Assembly (NCBI RefSeq): GCF_026210795.1
Contig: NC_089447.1
Span: 1,862,501 to 1,926,500, forward strand
DNA from: Rhizophagus irregularis
Taxonomy: Eukaryota; Glomeromycota; Glomeromycetes; Glomerales; Glomeraceae
DNA length: 64,000 nucleotides
Reading direction: 5' to 3'
Shown here: positions 38,556 to 52,195 of the stretch, piece after piece
How positions within the stretch are numbered: position 1 is the stretch's first letter
How the letters are laid out: each line of letters opens with the position of its first letter
Notes under the pieces: model-generated
Seen by the model: only the letters and a program-made list of their open reading frames with translations
Databases searched by the model: none
Told to the model about the DNA's origin: nothing
Made by a program: the position numbers and the translations under genes

Positions 38556-39106
38556 ATTCAACAATAACAATAAAGAAAAAATGGAAGAAAAATAGGGAAA
38601 GGGTGATCAATAATAACTTGCTATATAAAGATAAATTTTTTTTTTTTGGTTCCAAAATAACGGAGGATATTATTTTTTTTATTAACCAAAAAAAAAAAAA
38701 AGGAAAAGGAAAAGAAAAAAAAAAAAGAGAAAAAAAATAAATTCGTAAGTGTTGAATAGAAAAAAAAATGGATTTAATAGAGAAAAAAAAATGAGAGAGA
38801 AAAAAAAGTGGGTTTTTTTTATGAGTAAATAAAAAAAAAAGTCTATAAAAAGTTTAAAAAAAGTTTTAAGAAAAGATTGAAGAACGTGTAAATTTTATAT
38901 TGAGTATATATATATATAATTTATATAAATAATAGTGTGAGAAAAGTTTATTTGAGTTTATAATGAAATATATGTGATGTATAAGAAAAATAGTATCAAA
39001 AAATGGAATGATGTGTTATTTTATTTATTATATGATGATTGGGTTGAGAGAAAATAGATAAGTGTATAAATAAATAGTGAGAGAGAATCAAATTAGTATA
39101 AACCGG
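38556..39106 (-). other. Long leader region of the CCCH gene
   Basis: About 550 bases between the putative TATA box and the start codon. Read on the minus strand it is rich in pyrimidine and poly-A/T tracts, as in a long 5' untranslated region. No open frame of note. Confidence 0.35.
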
Positions 39107-39114
39107 TTTTTATA
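39107..39114 (-). promoter_or_regulatory. Candidate TATA box for the CCCH gene
   Basis: TATAAAAA on the minus strand, followed downstream by CT-rich patches (TCTCTCTCACT and TTTTCTCTCAACCC) typical of fungal transcription start regions. It is about 550 bases from the ATG, so it implies a long leader; in such A/T-rich DNA a chance match is possible. Confidence 0.35.
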
Positions 39115-41296
39115 GTATCAAAATGGTTAAACATTATGTCAGAAACCATAGAAAAGATGAACCACAAACATGATTCATAAAAAAAAAACTTGTTCTTACC
39201 GTAAATTTATACAACGCGAAACGAAAAAGAAAAGAAATTTAATTTATAAGATCGAGAAGGTTCGTTAAACGGAAAGAAAAACCTTCGATTTTTGATATTT
39301 ACGTGATATAAAAATAAAGTTTAGAATAAAAATGTTTGGGTTGTTAAAGTAACTTCGCACTTCTAAATGGGAAAGGTAAAGGGGGAGAGGAGGAGACAAA
39401 GAAGTTTTTATATTATAAAATATATTTAGGAGAACGGGTTACGTCGAAAAAAAAAAAAAAATTAATTTTCGTTAATATAATAGACGAATGAAAAAGAAAA
39501 AAAAAATATATATATATATTTTTTTTTTGAAAGTGTTTATATGTGTATGTGTGTATATATATCCGAAAAAAAAAAGAAGAATGATCACGACGTTGAAAAA
39601 AAATTTTAAACAAGACAGAAAATCTAGAGTTTTTATAATCGTGAGCCAAAATAATGAGGAGTTAATATTACTAGCTGAGTTATAAAAAAAAAAAAAGAAG
39701 AATAATCTACCAGAACGGGCAACAAAGGCGAGGAATATAAATTATTTTGGTTCATCCAATTTAAGTAACATAAAAAAAAAATTTTTTTTTTAAATAAAAA
39801 AAAAAAAAATCTATTGTTAAACCTTTAACTAAAATGTTATATAAAAAAAAAATGATGGAAAAACTTTATTTAAAAAAAACAGACACAAAGCTGTATAAAA
39901 AAAAATAAACAGTACGTAAATCTTACTGTATAAAAAAAAATTATTTAATAAATATATCACATAATATTTTCTTCTAGCCTGCGTATTTTCCGAAAAAGTA
40001 GAAAAGTCTGATGATCAAAAGAATTTAATTAAATCGTTTTTGCTTTAGCATAAAAAAAATTTCGGAACCAATTAATATTGTGTAACAATCGGATTTAACT
40101 CTATGAACAAAAGAAAATAATAGTAATATTAGACTACTCTATGATATGATATGTATGACCTGTGACTAACTAATATACTCAAAATTAAAATAGATCAAAA
40201 ATTTTACATATTTTTACATATTTCTACTTATTATTACTTATAATCGGAATAAAAAAAGTAATGGATCAATATCAGAAATTCGGTGAAACCACAACAGAAT
40301 TGTATTCCATTAACTCAGGTACAAAAGTTAATTACGTATTGAAGAAAGTAAAATTAAAGATCCGAAAGTCCGAATGTAACCGAATGTAAAAGTATAATAT
40401 AAAATTCCGAATATATATTAATATATATATATGAGAAATTAAAACCAGCTTCCACAATAATAATAATCATTCAAATGACCGCCAGCTCAAGTTTTGCTTA
40501 ACTAATTATTCTTGTATAATATCTTGTAAAATAGAAGAAAAAGATTTCGTTTCAACTGCGGAAAATAATATAAATAACACAATAGAGTGTGACCACTTAT
40601 CTTCTCACAAATTTGGATTGGATTTGCAAACGAAAAAAAAAAAAATTTTATTTCTAGTTTTTAAACCTGTTTTTATATATATATATATATAATTTTTTTT
40701 TTCACGCAAATGGTTAACTAAAATTATATTTACTTCTAAGGGGATGTGATGTTGAACACATCATTTGATTTACAGTCATCATAACTCAGCTTATGTGATT
40801 TGCTTTTAGGGTGAAATCTACCAAACAATGATTTTTATATGGTTTAGAGCACATGTTTAGAGAAGAGTACATGTGAGTTATATTATATAATGTAACATAC
40901 CGATAAAGGTAATTTTGTGCGTGTTAGAAGATAATGAATATGAAAAATATTTTTATTTTCCTAATTAATCAATTTGTAACATGTTTTATTTTCACCTCCG
41001 AGATTTTTCTTTGGGGAAAGAATTAATAAAGAAAAAAAAAAAAAATTTAAAAATAAATATAATAATAATAATAGTAATAAATAAATAAAAAAAAAAGTAA
41101 TAAAGAAAGAAAAAAAAAAAAAATAATTGGGCGCTTCAGCTCAGTTTATGCATTGATTTGCATAAAGGTGACTTGATAAATCAAAATCAATGGCAATATT
41201 ATTCGTTTATTTCAAATCGTTATTGTTTCAATGATCAAATCAAAAGTTAAGAAATTAGTTTATTAAGCAGTGAAACAAACATATTTGACAGTTAAT

Positions 41297-41520
41297 CTCA
41301 TGATTGGTTAATTAATATTTTATCATCAAATGATGATCCTTTAGTATTAAAATGGTGCCATAACTTAGCATGGGGGTTTGAATGGAATGAATGAAATTCC
41401 GATTTTTTTTTTTGGATTCTTTCATGGATTTGTCTGATGATGTTCCTTTGGAGATATTCATCCTTCTAAACTAATTAAATTATTAAATTCTGATTGGATA
41501 TTATCAAAAAATTTTTTTTT
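41297..41520 (+). pseudogene. Possible decayed gene fragment, unknown family
   Basis: From about 41300 a frame reads DWLINILSSNDDPLVLKWC and on to WGFEWNE before a stop. After a T-run the theme resumes in another frame with GDIHPSKLIKLLNSDWILS. Codon-like composition against pure A/T surroundings suggests a relic of a real protein. I do not recognise it. Confidence 0.25.
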
Positions 41521-43032
41521 TTTTTATCAAGTAACTTTTTAGTATTACAAACAAAGATACGATATACGATATATTATTAATTAGTTGAACACGATGGCAG
41601 ATTCCAAGTTTGGGCATTTTTTTAGTTGTCACATCTGCTGATTTATACTCCCACTCCATTGTCAATATATAAGATGGGAGTGGATGCACAATCATCTGAA
41701 TCTTTTTTTTTTACATTAAATTCTATTTTAAGACAGCAAAGTAAAAAAAAAAAAAGTATAGAAGCATATATTTCCAACAATGAACAAATCATTTATCGAA
41801 AACAATTAAAAATAATCAATAATCGAAAATTAATATTTGAACATTAATATGGTAAAAAATACTTGGCCATTAATTATTTACTCCTTTATTTCAACTCAGT
41901 GAGGAGAGAACAAATATTATAAGCCCTCACATTATTAACCCCATGTATTATTATGTATTACTGGGCTTTAAAATTTATGGCTTGTGATTAATAATAAACA
42001 ATAAGTTTATTTTTTGTTGTGTGTGTGTGGCTGTTTTTTTTAATAAACAAAAGAAAAATACATACATGCAAAGTTTTCACTCATCCAAATATAGTATATT
42101 AAAGTAAAAAAAAGATTAGAGTTGTCCGTACTACAAACGTTAAAATAATTTCTTATTAATCATTACAATTTTTAATGATGATTTTTTTTTTTTTTTTCCT
42201 ACGAAATAATAAATAAAAAAAAAACTTGATTTTTTTCATTTTTTATTTATCCATTTTAATGATAAATATTTCTTAATATAGGAAAAGAAAAATTCTGTGA
42301 GAATAATGAATTACAATATTTACTACGACGATTCGGAATCATCCGTCTCAACTTTTTATCATTCTTCCGATTCTTCCGATGCTTCTAATTTGATTTTTTA
42401 ACTCGATGATAAACTTGATTCAAAAGATTAATGAGAATTATTAGTATAAATACACCGAGTATTTTTGACGATAAGAAAGAGAAGTTCATCTATGCATTTT
42501 TTTTTTCTAATAGAGAAAATATTATTTTTTATTTTTATTTTTTTTTTCTTTATTTATTTACATTAATACGCATATAAACTTTTGTTCAATTATGTTAATA
42601 ACAATGGATAAGACTAGTGTTTATATGATTGATATAATAGATAAGGTCGCCATCATCCCGAAAAAAAAAAAAAAAAAAAAATTTTTTTTTAATATATCAG
42701 TTATCAGAGAATATTTAATTAATCCCAAATAAACTCAAATTAAACTTTTTTTTTCTAAAATTCTTTTCTTCGAATGTAAATCATAGCAAAAGACAAAAAT
42801 TTTTTCAACTCGTGCATTAAATACAAAAAAGGAAACGGCAAATCTGTTGCAACATTTTTTGTGTACGTAAAGTAATTGAGAAGATAAACTTCAAAACTTG
42901 TTTATCAAAATAATCAAATATCTTATGTATCACATATTAATTAATTATTTGTAAGACTTTATAATAATTATTATTTCCTGAAACATAATCTTCAATTCTT
43001 CTTCGTATTAGTATTATTATTTATTTTTCTTG

Positions 43033-43100
43033 TTATATTTATTATATTTATTATATTAATTTATTATATTTATTATATTTATTATATTTATTGTATTATT
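43033..43100. repeat. TATTTATTA microsatellite
   Basis: About seven copies of a nine-base TATTTATTA unit with one insertion. Confidence 0.85.
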
Positions 43101-44434
43101 AACCAAGGGGAAGAAAGAAAAACACATTTGACACCGAGTCAAAGTTTTACAAATAATAAATAAAGTAATTTTACCATACATATGCGATTGAAATTAAAAA
43201 AAGAAAACTTTGCTCGTGTTTTAAAAAATTTACCTCGTGCATAACCATTAAATTTAAAGTTATTTTATTTGTATCAAAAACAAATTTAAGCTCAAAGAAA
43301 CAATTTGAAAAAAAACGTGTTTATGGTTTAAATAACGGATTATCCCCGATTTTTATTTACAAATTTGTAACTTTATGAAAAAAGTTATCATTTTTGGTAT
43401 AAACAAACGAGAAAAAGGTGTAGTAATTTTTCCGCTTTATCCTTTTTATCTAAGGGAAAAAAAAAATTTTTTTTTTTTTTTTCTCGATTGATTAGATTGA
43501 TAATAATTATGGTAGTGTATACGTTATACTTGTGATACTAGTGTTATTACTACATCGTGAAAGTTGAAATATGGAAACTTTTATCGTGCATTTGATTATT
43601 TGATTAGTGTCTCTTGGTTAACAAATTGGGAAATTATTCTAATGTAATTAATCGATCTATGGTTTAGTATTGAATGGTTAATATTAATTTGGCAGTTATT
43701 AAAGTTTGAAGCCTGAGAAAATTATGTTCTAGTCTGATTCCTGAACAAGAATTTTTGTTTTTGACTTTATGAGTGCATTCGCTCATACATAAAGTACATA
43801 AATACATAAATGTAACATAATTTATATGATAGTTAGGAACAGGAAATAATAACGTGATTATTTTGACAATTGTTTCGCTTTGTGATTCCTTATAGGTACT
43901 TATGGTGTGATTATGCATATACTCGGTACGAACTCGGAGAAGAAAAAATGTTAACTTTAATACTACTTTAAATCCAGGTATTTGTACGATGTTGAAATTT
44001 CAAAAAACCTGCAAGTCGGTGTTGGTAATTGCATATATATTATTATCATTAGTTTTTTCGGGTTTATCTTCGTTATCTATCCGGAAGATTTCCGGTTATT
44101 ATAAAAAAGTTGTTATCCGATATATCAACTCATTATTTCCGATGTTAAATTATATAATTTATATTATAAAAAAAAAATAATACGTATTTATTGTATTATA
44201 TATATATAATATATATGATAATATATATATTTTAAACGATTTGACTTTTGAAAAAAAGAAAAGAAACAATTCATACACATTTTTTTATGTACTAATAGGA
44301 AACAAAGAAACAAAGAAACTTCTAAAAAACTGGTTCAATCACTCTCCTTTTTTTTTTTTTTTTAATTAATCCTTTCGTAACTCACGAAATATTTACTTGT
44401 TTTTTTTTTATATACTTTTTTTACCTTTTTACTA

Positions 44435-44465
<31 letters not shown>

Positions 44466-46297
44466 GATATTTGGTCATGGGAATAACAATTGATTTACGC
44501 CCTTTTTTTTCTCACTTCTTTTTGAAGTTAGGATTTACATGTATTCGTTCATCATTTCCATTCTATTAGAAAATACTAATCCTTTTTTTTTATTTGAATA
44601 ATGGGATTTAATATGAATAGGATTGAAAAAAAAAGAGTAAAAAAACGTTTGATTGTTTCTTTCTTTTTTTCTTTACTTTGAGGTTCTTTGAAGGAAATTA
44701 GCGAAAGTAAATAAATAATAAATAATAATAATTTAGATTATATGAAATTAATTAAATTAAAATAATACTGATGTATGAATGAATATACAATTATTAACTT
44801 ATTATACTTTTATATACAGTACAAATATATATATCTATATATATATATAATATAATATTAAAATATAATATATATATATATATTTATATATACATACATA
44901 TTAAAATAATTTATTATATTTTATTATATTTATTTATTTTACTCGTCTTTGTTGTATTTATGTTATAATTAAAAATTATTCAATTGAAAATAAAGTTTTT
45001 TTGCGCTTTGTGAACGGTTTTCTTTGTTTTGTTTTAAAAAAAAATTGTGTAAAATTTACTGGAAAAAAAACGGTTTTTTTTTTCTTGTGTCGTTGTGCGT
45101 CTTTTTTTTTCTCGTGTAATCCATTAACCACTCTCCAAGAATGGTTTTAACAAACATGCTTTATTTATAATACACGTGTATAATATGAATTCACAAGTAA
45201 AATTCACAATTATGAATTAAGAATCCACCGTTTATATTACCTAAATTGTCTTAAATTTAATCCAACTACCTGGTAGTTTTTTGCCGGGAAGAATATATGT
45301 AGGTTTTATAATTTTGATTGGTTACTTTAAACATAACGTATAAAATGGTGCAATTTATCCGTCCAACGATTAACTCGTGTTTAGGATAAAAAAATGGTTT
45401 AGTGAGGAAAAAAAAAAGGAACGCGAAAACTCCCATCAAAAATAATTTTAAATATAATTTTTTACATTAAAAAACCTACATTACCTACAATTAAAAATAT
45501 TGAACCTATCAAATTTCAATTTTTTTGAATTTTTACCCCTAAATTTAATTTCTACTTTTTTCGTAGAAATTACTTGCATTAATTTAAGGTCATTAACAAT
45601 ATTGGTTCAAAAGTCCACTGTTTTAAAAAAAAAAATCTAAAATAAGAAAAGAAAAAAAAAAAAAACAAAATAAATTAATCAAAAATGTTTACGATATTTT
45701 TTTTTGTTGATTGTTTGAACAATAATTTGACCAATTATGATAATTTCATCATCATATTTCAGCTGAATTTTAATCAACTTTAATTCGTTACAATACTGAC
45801 AATCAAAAACACTAAATATTTGCACCTTTTTTTAGAGAAATTTCTTAACTTAAATAGATTAGATTGAATATTTAAAAAATGATTAATTAATTATTAAAAT
45901 AATAATTATGATATAATAATGATATTTCCAGCAATTCTTAAAATATTCCTCTAATTTTATTCTTGATTCTTTTAATTTGATGATCATTTAAATGATACCG
46001 CGCATACAAAAATACTATTTTATGGATAATAATAAATAATAATAATAATTTTAATTCTACCAATTCTACTGTACTAAACTTCGTCATTGTAAAATGTGTG
46101 TTAATGGAATTTTCTATTTGGATCCCCAACAAGTTTGATAAAGCGGATCTGTAAATCAGTCTAACTTTTTACTGGTCAAACGAATTAATTTTTTGTTGAA
46201 ATCCCTGATATCCCTGATATCCCTATATTCTGATAATTCATTAATTCATTCATTTTATTAATTCCCCGTAAAAAAAAAAAAATTTTTTTTTAAATAT

Positions 46298-46465
46298 ATT
46301 CATAACTATAATTATACATCAATATGTATATAATTATACATACATAACAATAATTATTTATATATATATATACATAACAATAATTATATTTATATATACA
46401 TAACTATAATTATATATACATAACGATAATTATATTTATATATATAATATATAATTATATATGAA
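46298..46465. repeat. Minisatellite, TACATAACAATAATTAT unit
   Basis: Five or so copies of TACATAAC(A/T/G)ATAATTAT separated by TATATA runs. Confidence 0.75.
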
Positions 46466-47199
46466 AATCATATTTGTAACCTAAATTTGCCATTAAATAA
46501 TGTTAAAAATCTAATTCTTAAAATAGTATTTTCTTTTTATTAGTTCTTTACAAATTTTAGCCATCCAAATAGATATAAATTATGGAAATAATTTTTGTTA
46601 TTTGACTTATTTCTTTTAAATCTTTAGTACCTTTACAAAAAAAAAAACTCTTGATATTTTAATATTTTGTATACTTTTAATTTTCTAATAAAGATTCTAT
46701 AAGAAAAAGCTTTCTTAAATTTATGGATTCTGTAATAGATAATATATGAAATTCTAATGAACTTTCCAGTTCAATTTCCCATTGTATCTTATATTGGTTA
46801 ATGCTATCAGAGGAATTGCAGTCATTATGAAAGATGTATTAGAGAACTTTTGCTATACAAAAATTTAAAGTAATTATGATATTTTATAACAGTACAAACT
46901 GTACAATGATAAAAATATACTATTACAAAAATTTATGGTATATATAATATTTATTACAGCACGAAATTAATTAAACAACTACTAATTATAATTATAAAAC
47001 TAATTTAATGTATATTTAATAGTTAAACTAAGTAAAACAAGGATATTAACTTAAAAAATAATGAAATAAAAGAATGATATATAAAAAAACAGATATTCTT
47101 ATAAAAATAAAATATTAAGTCAAAAAAACTTATTAATCTAGTATAGATTAATTATTTTATATATAGCTTTTAAATAAAAATTAGTAAAACATAAAAAAA

Positions 47200-49380
47200 A
47201 GAAGACATAGTAAATTTTGAAACCTTTTATAGAAAATTGCAATTAAAGCAAAAAGTTATAAGATTAAAAGATTAAGCAAGATATCAATATCATATATTAA
47301 TAAAAATTATTTTTTAATTATTATATTATATATTAATTAATAATATAAACTAGTATTATTAATAATATTTTTATTATTTAAAATCAGTCATACTATAATT
47401 TTTTTAAAAAAATAATCTTATATTAAACTTTTAAATTTTAACAAAATTAATACTTTTTTAATTTAATTTATAAGGTATATCTGATATATTTTATTAAATT
47501 TAATTGCTAAAAAATTATTAAATATAACTATAAGTCCATAATAGTTTATTTAATTAAAAATTAAATAATAAATTTCATAAATAATCTTTATAATTTATAA
47601 TAAATATAAATAAAAATTTTAAAATAATTTTTATTAAATAATTATTTAATAATACTAAAAATAATAATTAAAAAAATTAATAATATTTATAAAAAGTAAA
47701 TGTAAAAGTAAAAAAATAATATCATATAAAGTTATTTTAATTTTATTTAAATAAAATAATAATATAAAAATACATGAAATAATTAAATTTTAATAATTCA
47801 ATTAATTTTAAATTTATTAAAGTTATAATTATTTTATAATTATATTAAAAAAGTTATAATATTAATTATTAGAATTTGCCATTAGTATATAAAACAAGTA
47901 AATTAGTAATTTAATATAAAAATCATCAACATAATTTTGCAGGCATAAAAAATATAGAGAATTGATTTATCTCATAATTTAATCAAATATCATTAAAATA
48001 CTCTTATATAGTAAAATTGCAAATCTATTCAGTTAATTCAAAAAATAAATTTGTTAGTCAAACAGAGATTAGGTGGATTATACTTTGATCCAATTCAGTT
48101 CATTATTATAAATTATTATAATATTATTTTTTTTAATAAACTAAAACTTAATAAATATAATAATAATAATAAAAAAAATTAAAATATATATAAAACTTTA
48201 AAAATTTTTATAGCTAACAAATTATTATTAAAAGTATACTAAAAATTAGCCGATTTGATAGAAAATAAAAATTAAATTTTACAATCAAATTTTATAATAT
48301 ATATCTTTTATAGTAATATTATATTTATTAAAAAAGTTTTTATAATTATCTTGGCATTCAACAGTAATTTAATTTTAATAATTTTTTTTTATTTTATAAA
48401 GTTTTTAAAAAAACTATAAATTAAAAAAAATTATTGTCAAAAATATTAATCCTAATTTTTCAAACCTGATAAAAATTAAAAATATTATTCCTGATATTAC
48501 TGCTAATAATAAAATTGTTAAAAAACAGTATATCATAATTTAGATAATTTCTTAGATATATTCTAATTATTGTGATAATTAATATAAATTATTTATTTAA
48601 ATAAGTTTATACTCTTCATAATTTTTTAATTGCTCTATTAAATATAAAAAATATTAGTGAGTATTTAAAACTGAAAACACTAGATTTATTACTAGAAGCT
48701 AATTTTGACAAGTCATCAATAAATAGTTAGTTTAAGTAAAAAACATTTTATTTTAATAAGTTTTATTTAATAAAATACTTACTCATATCTTTTACAATTT
48801 AATACTAAAAATGCCAAAATCTGAAGCAAAAAAAAAGAAAATTAATTAATTATAATAATCTTATACCCTTCATATTTTATATTTTATTGATTTGTAAAAC
48901 TAACTCATTATAAATGTATTATTGCAATTAAAGTCAAAAAGTTTTGAGATTAGTAACAGAATATTAATATCATATACAGTATATTAATAAAATTATTGCT
49001 AGTACTATTAATGATAATAATAATATTATTTAATACCAATTATATTATAATTTTTAATTGCTAAAAAGTTTAAATTATTAAATATAATTATAATAAATCT
49101 ATAATAATTTATTTAATTAAAATTAAATAATAGAATTTCATAAATTCATAAATAATCTTTATAATTTATAATAATAAATAAAATTAAAAATTAAAAATAA
49201 TTATATTAAAATTTTTTTTTTTAATAAACTAAATTAATAAATATAATAATAATAGAAAAAATTAATAAAAAAAAGTATTTTTATATTGAATAAATTTATA
49301 ATGAAAGTATATTTTTGTTATAAGTAATCTTAACATTCACCAAAGTAAAATTCATTAATGCAAGGGTAAAGTTTATCTAT
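47200..49380. repeat. A/T-rich region with a diverged direct duplication
   Basis: About 47215-47640 and 48895-49250 share order and wording (ATTGCAATTAAAG, then AATATCATATA, then TTATTTAATTAAAATTAAATAATA, then AATCTTTATAATTTATAATAA when read past small gaps). The copies are old. The words are A/T-only, so some similarity may be compositional. No gene. Confidence 0.35.
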
Positions 49381-49409
49381 ATTATATAATTTATTATATA
49401 ATATATATA

Positions 49410-49649
49410 AGGTTGCCTGCCTAAACCTCTCCAAAATTCTACAATTAGTTTCTCCAAGATTTTACTATAGTTTTATTATAGTTTTGGCAAAGTTTCAGCA
49501 GTTTCAGCATTTATAATAAGTTTTGTCAGGTTTTACCTTTCTCCAGAGTTTTGCCAACTTTTTAATAAGACTTTCATATAGTTTTGGCAAAGTTTCACTA
49601 TTTCAGCATTTCGCCAACTTGCCAAAACTCCTAGTTTCTCCAGCAACCT
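49410..49649. mobile_element. MITE, AGGTTGC family, copy 2
   Basis: 240 bases, homologous along its full length to 12297-12533, ends AGGTTGCC and GCAACCT, flanked by TA at 49408-49409 and 49650-49651. Confidence 0.75.
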
Positions 49650-49759
49650 TAAATATATATATATATATTAAAATTTAAATTTTTTTGTTTTGAAAAAACT
49701 AATAGTAATTTTAATTAATAAAAGTATTTATAAAATATATAATATATATTACATAATAA

Positions 49760-50285
49760 TTCAGAAGTTAATATTATTATAAAAAATATGATAAATCTTA
49801 TAAATATTAAGTAGTTTTTATATTATTAAACAACTTTTAATTAATAAAAGAAGTTGATTTTATTTAATCAAAATGGTGAAATTATGCTCTAAAATTAATA
49901 AATAAAAAAAAGAAAAATTTGAAAGTTAGTATTATTATAAAAAATATTATATATTATATTTGTATTTATGAAAATTACTTTACAAATAATTTTACTTTAT
50001 TAAATAATATTAATAAAGAAAATTAATTTTATTTAACCAAAATAGTGAAATTATATTTTGAAAATTAGTAAAAAATTCAAAAGTTAATACCATTATAAAA
50101 AATATAAATTTTTTCATACAAATTATACTAATATCTATAATAAAAATTAATATACAAATATTTTCAATTTTACTAAATAATTTTCATTAATAAAAAAAAT
50201 TAATTTTATTTGGTCAAAGTGGTAAAATTATGCAAAACAGAAAAAAAAAATCAAAAAGTTAGTACTGTTATAAAAAATATAGCAT
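49760..50285. repeat. Tandem array, unit about 157-180 bases
   Basis: Over three copies of a unit with AAAGTTAGTATTATTATAAA (near 49763, 49920, 50079 and 50254) and TTTTATTTAACCAAAATGG (near 49855, 50024 and 50204). Degenerate; no coding sense. Confidence 0.65.
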
Positions 50286-50463
50286 ATGGATTGATTTGTC
50301 TACCTTTAATTAATGTTATATTTTTATTATATAAAATAATATAAAATACTATATAATATATAGTAAATTGGAAGTGAGTATTAAAAAATTTTATTTAATA
50401 TTATTATACTATAATTTGGTAAATATTTTTTTTAAATTAATATAATTCTTAACACTTACTATA

Positions 50464-50740
50464 TATTTTAAAAATTTGTAGCTCAACTTTAAACGTAAAT
50501 ATCTTCAGATTCAATGATCCAATCGGCAAGCTCTCTTTTCGCTCATATAGTCCAGATCAAGGGCTTTTCAAAAAGCCTAAATTTATAAAAATTAGATCAG
50601 TGAATTCCAAGATATTTGCATTTAAGCATGTTAAAAAGTTTGTATCTTAATTTTAAATATAAATATCTCTAGATCTAATGATTCAATCAGAATTCCAGAC
50701 GTCACATATATAACTCACATTTGAGTTTTAGTAAATTCAA
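50464..50740. repeat. Dispersed repeat, copy A
   Basis: Contains GGCAAGCTCTCTTTTCGCTC, AAGCCTAAATTTATAAAAAT and TAGATCAGTGAATTCCAAGA, matching 51540-51740 at scattered but collinear blocks. Also an internal partial duplication (TAAATATCTCTAGATCTAAT against TAAATATCTTCAGATTCAAT). Confidence 0.55.
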
Positions 50741-51539
50741 TTAAAATTAGGTTAAACTCATAATTTTAAATAGAGCAAATTAATTAAAAATTAATTAATA
50801 GTCATAATTATAAATTTTAGTAAATTATATTGATTTTACAAAGGCATATTTTATATTTGAACAAATTGGTACTTTTTTTTAAATTTAACTTATCCTTTTT
50901 TTTAACCTTTATAGATAATATTTTTAAAAATATTAGTTTCAGGGTCTGGGTTATATTTAGGGTCTGGATTATATTTTAACCAAAATTAAGTATAATTCCA
51001 GCTAAAATTAAATATAATGCAGGCCAAAAATCATCTAATTAGTTTCGCAATATTTTATTTTTTAATAATTATTTATATTTAATTTATTATTTTTATTAAT
51101 TATTATTTTATCTATAATCTACATATTTTTAATTATAAATTATAAAAATTGACAGTTTAATTTATATTAATTATTTATTTTTTATTAATAATAAAAAAAA
51201 TGATTGTTAATTTTAGTAAATTGACAATTAAATTTACTGATCTATAAATAATTTTAATAAACTGAAATTATATTTTATTAAGCAAATTTAAACCTATATT
51301 ATTTAGAATTTTACTATAACTTATATTTTGAGTTTTAGCAAATTAATATAGATTTAAAATGTGATAATTTGATTTTTAGTAAATTAAGCCTATTTTAGTT
51401 AGTGTTATTCACGAGCTGAATTAAGTCGAATTTTGAGTTAATTTTTTATATGATAAAACTTGTCACATGCTAATTTTTATAATACTTTTAACTTATATTA
51501 TTTAATGACTAATGAACAGTGCCATGTGAAGTCATTTGA

Positions 51540-51740
51540 AGTACAATATGCTGGATACTAATTTTAGTAGAAGCAAAAAGTGCTAAATTCATGCAGATCA
51601 GTTATGAGTTATATATGTGATGCCTATTCAACTGGCAAGCTCTTTCTTTGCTTATAAAGTCTAGAATAAGAGCTTTCTAATAAGCCTAAAATTATAGAAA
51701 ATAGATCAGTCAATCTTGATATATTTGCATCTAAAGAAAG
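51540..51740. repeat. Dispersed repeat, copy B
   Basis: GGCAAGCTCTTTCTTTGCTT, then AAGCCTAAAATTATAGAAAA, then TAGATCAGTCAATCTTGATA: the same order as copy A. More complex than its surroundings; origin unknown. Confidence 0.55.
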
Positions 51741-52195
51741 TAATACAAACTCTAACATAAAATAATTATTTTTATTGTTTGAAAATATCTATTATCAATC
51801 ACTGAACAAATTCATGTTACACAATTTTATTAGTAAAAAAATTACGTGTAACATTAAAGAAAAAACTTTGATAATATTACAAGTTCTTAACTATCTCTTT
51901 AGTGTAACTATTTAATATATTTATTTTGATTCATTTAGTTACACAGTATCTTATGTACAGCTCGAACACCCTAGTCGCATCAAATCCTAAATAAAACGGC
52001 CAAATTCTTTTATGCAATTTTCATGTGAATATCATGTGATCTTTGGCCTGAATTATACCAATAAACGTAATTTTGCCAGCATTAAAATTTAGAAATTTAT
52101 TGTGCTATATGCAAATTTTATTGAAAAAATTATTTAAAACACTAAATATTGTGAAACAATGTATTTAGGTATTATTCTACGTCTTTTATAACGTT
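51741..52195. other. Left flank of the LTR retrotransposon
   Basis: A/T-rich, no gene seen. Ends in ACGTT (52191-52195), the candidate left target-site duplication. Confidence 0.4.

Larger units (their letters stand above)
39115..47199. other. Large A/T-rich gene-free region
   Basis: No convincing gene in about 8 kb. It contains many A/T homopolymers (the longest an A-run of about 29 near 44440-44466), a TATTTATTA microsatellite at 43033-43100 and a minisatellite at about 46298-46465. Small open frames such as 40261-40389, 42307-42402 (MNYNIYYDDSESS start) and 43989-44180 (a possible membrane segment at its N terminus) are noted but unsupported. Confidence 0.4.

Noticed and set aside
38556-38570. 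N-terminal extension MLLLN for the CCCH protein
   Set aside because: The upstream codon is TTG, not ATG; the first real ATG in frame is at 38555.
41128-41195. tRNA-like start GGGCGCTTCAGCTCAG
   Set aside because: No T-arm or acceptor stem partner follows; probably chance.
43989-44180. 63-codon frame with a possible membrane segment
   Set aside because: Isolated, no homology recognised, ends in a poly-A tract; mentioned only within the region entry.
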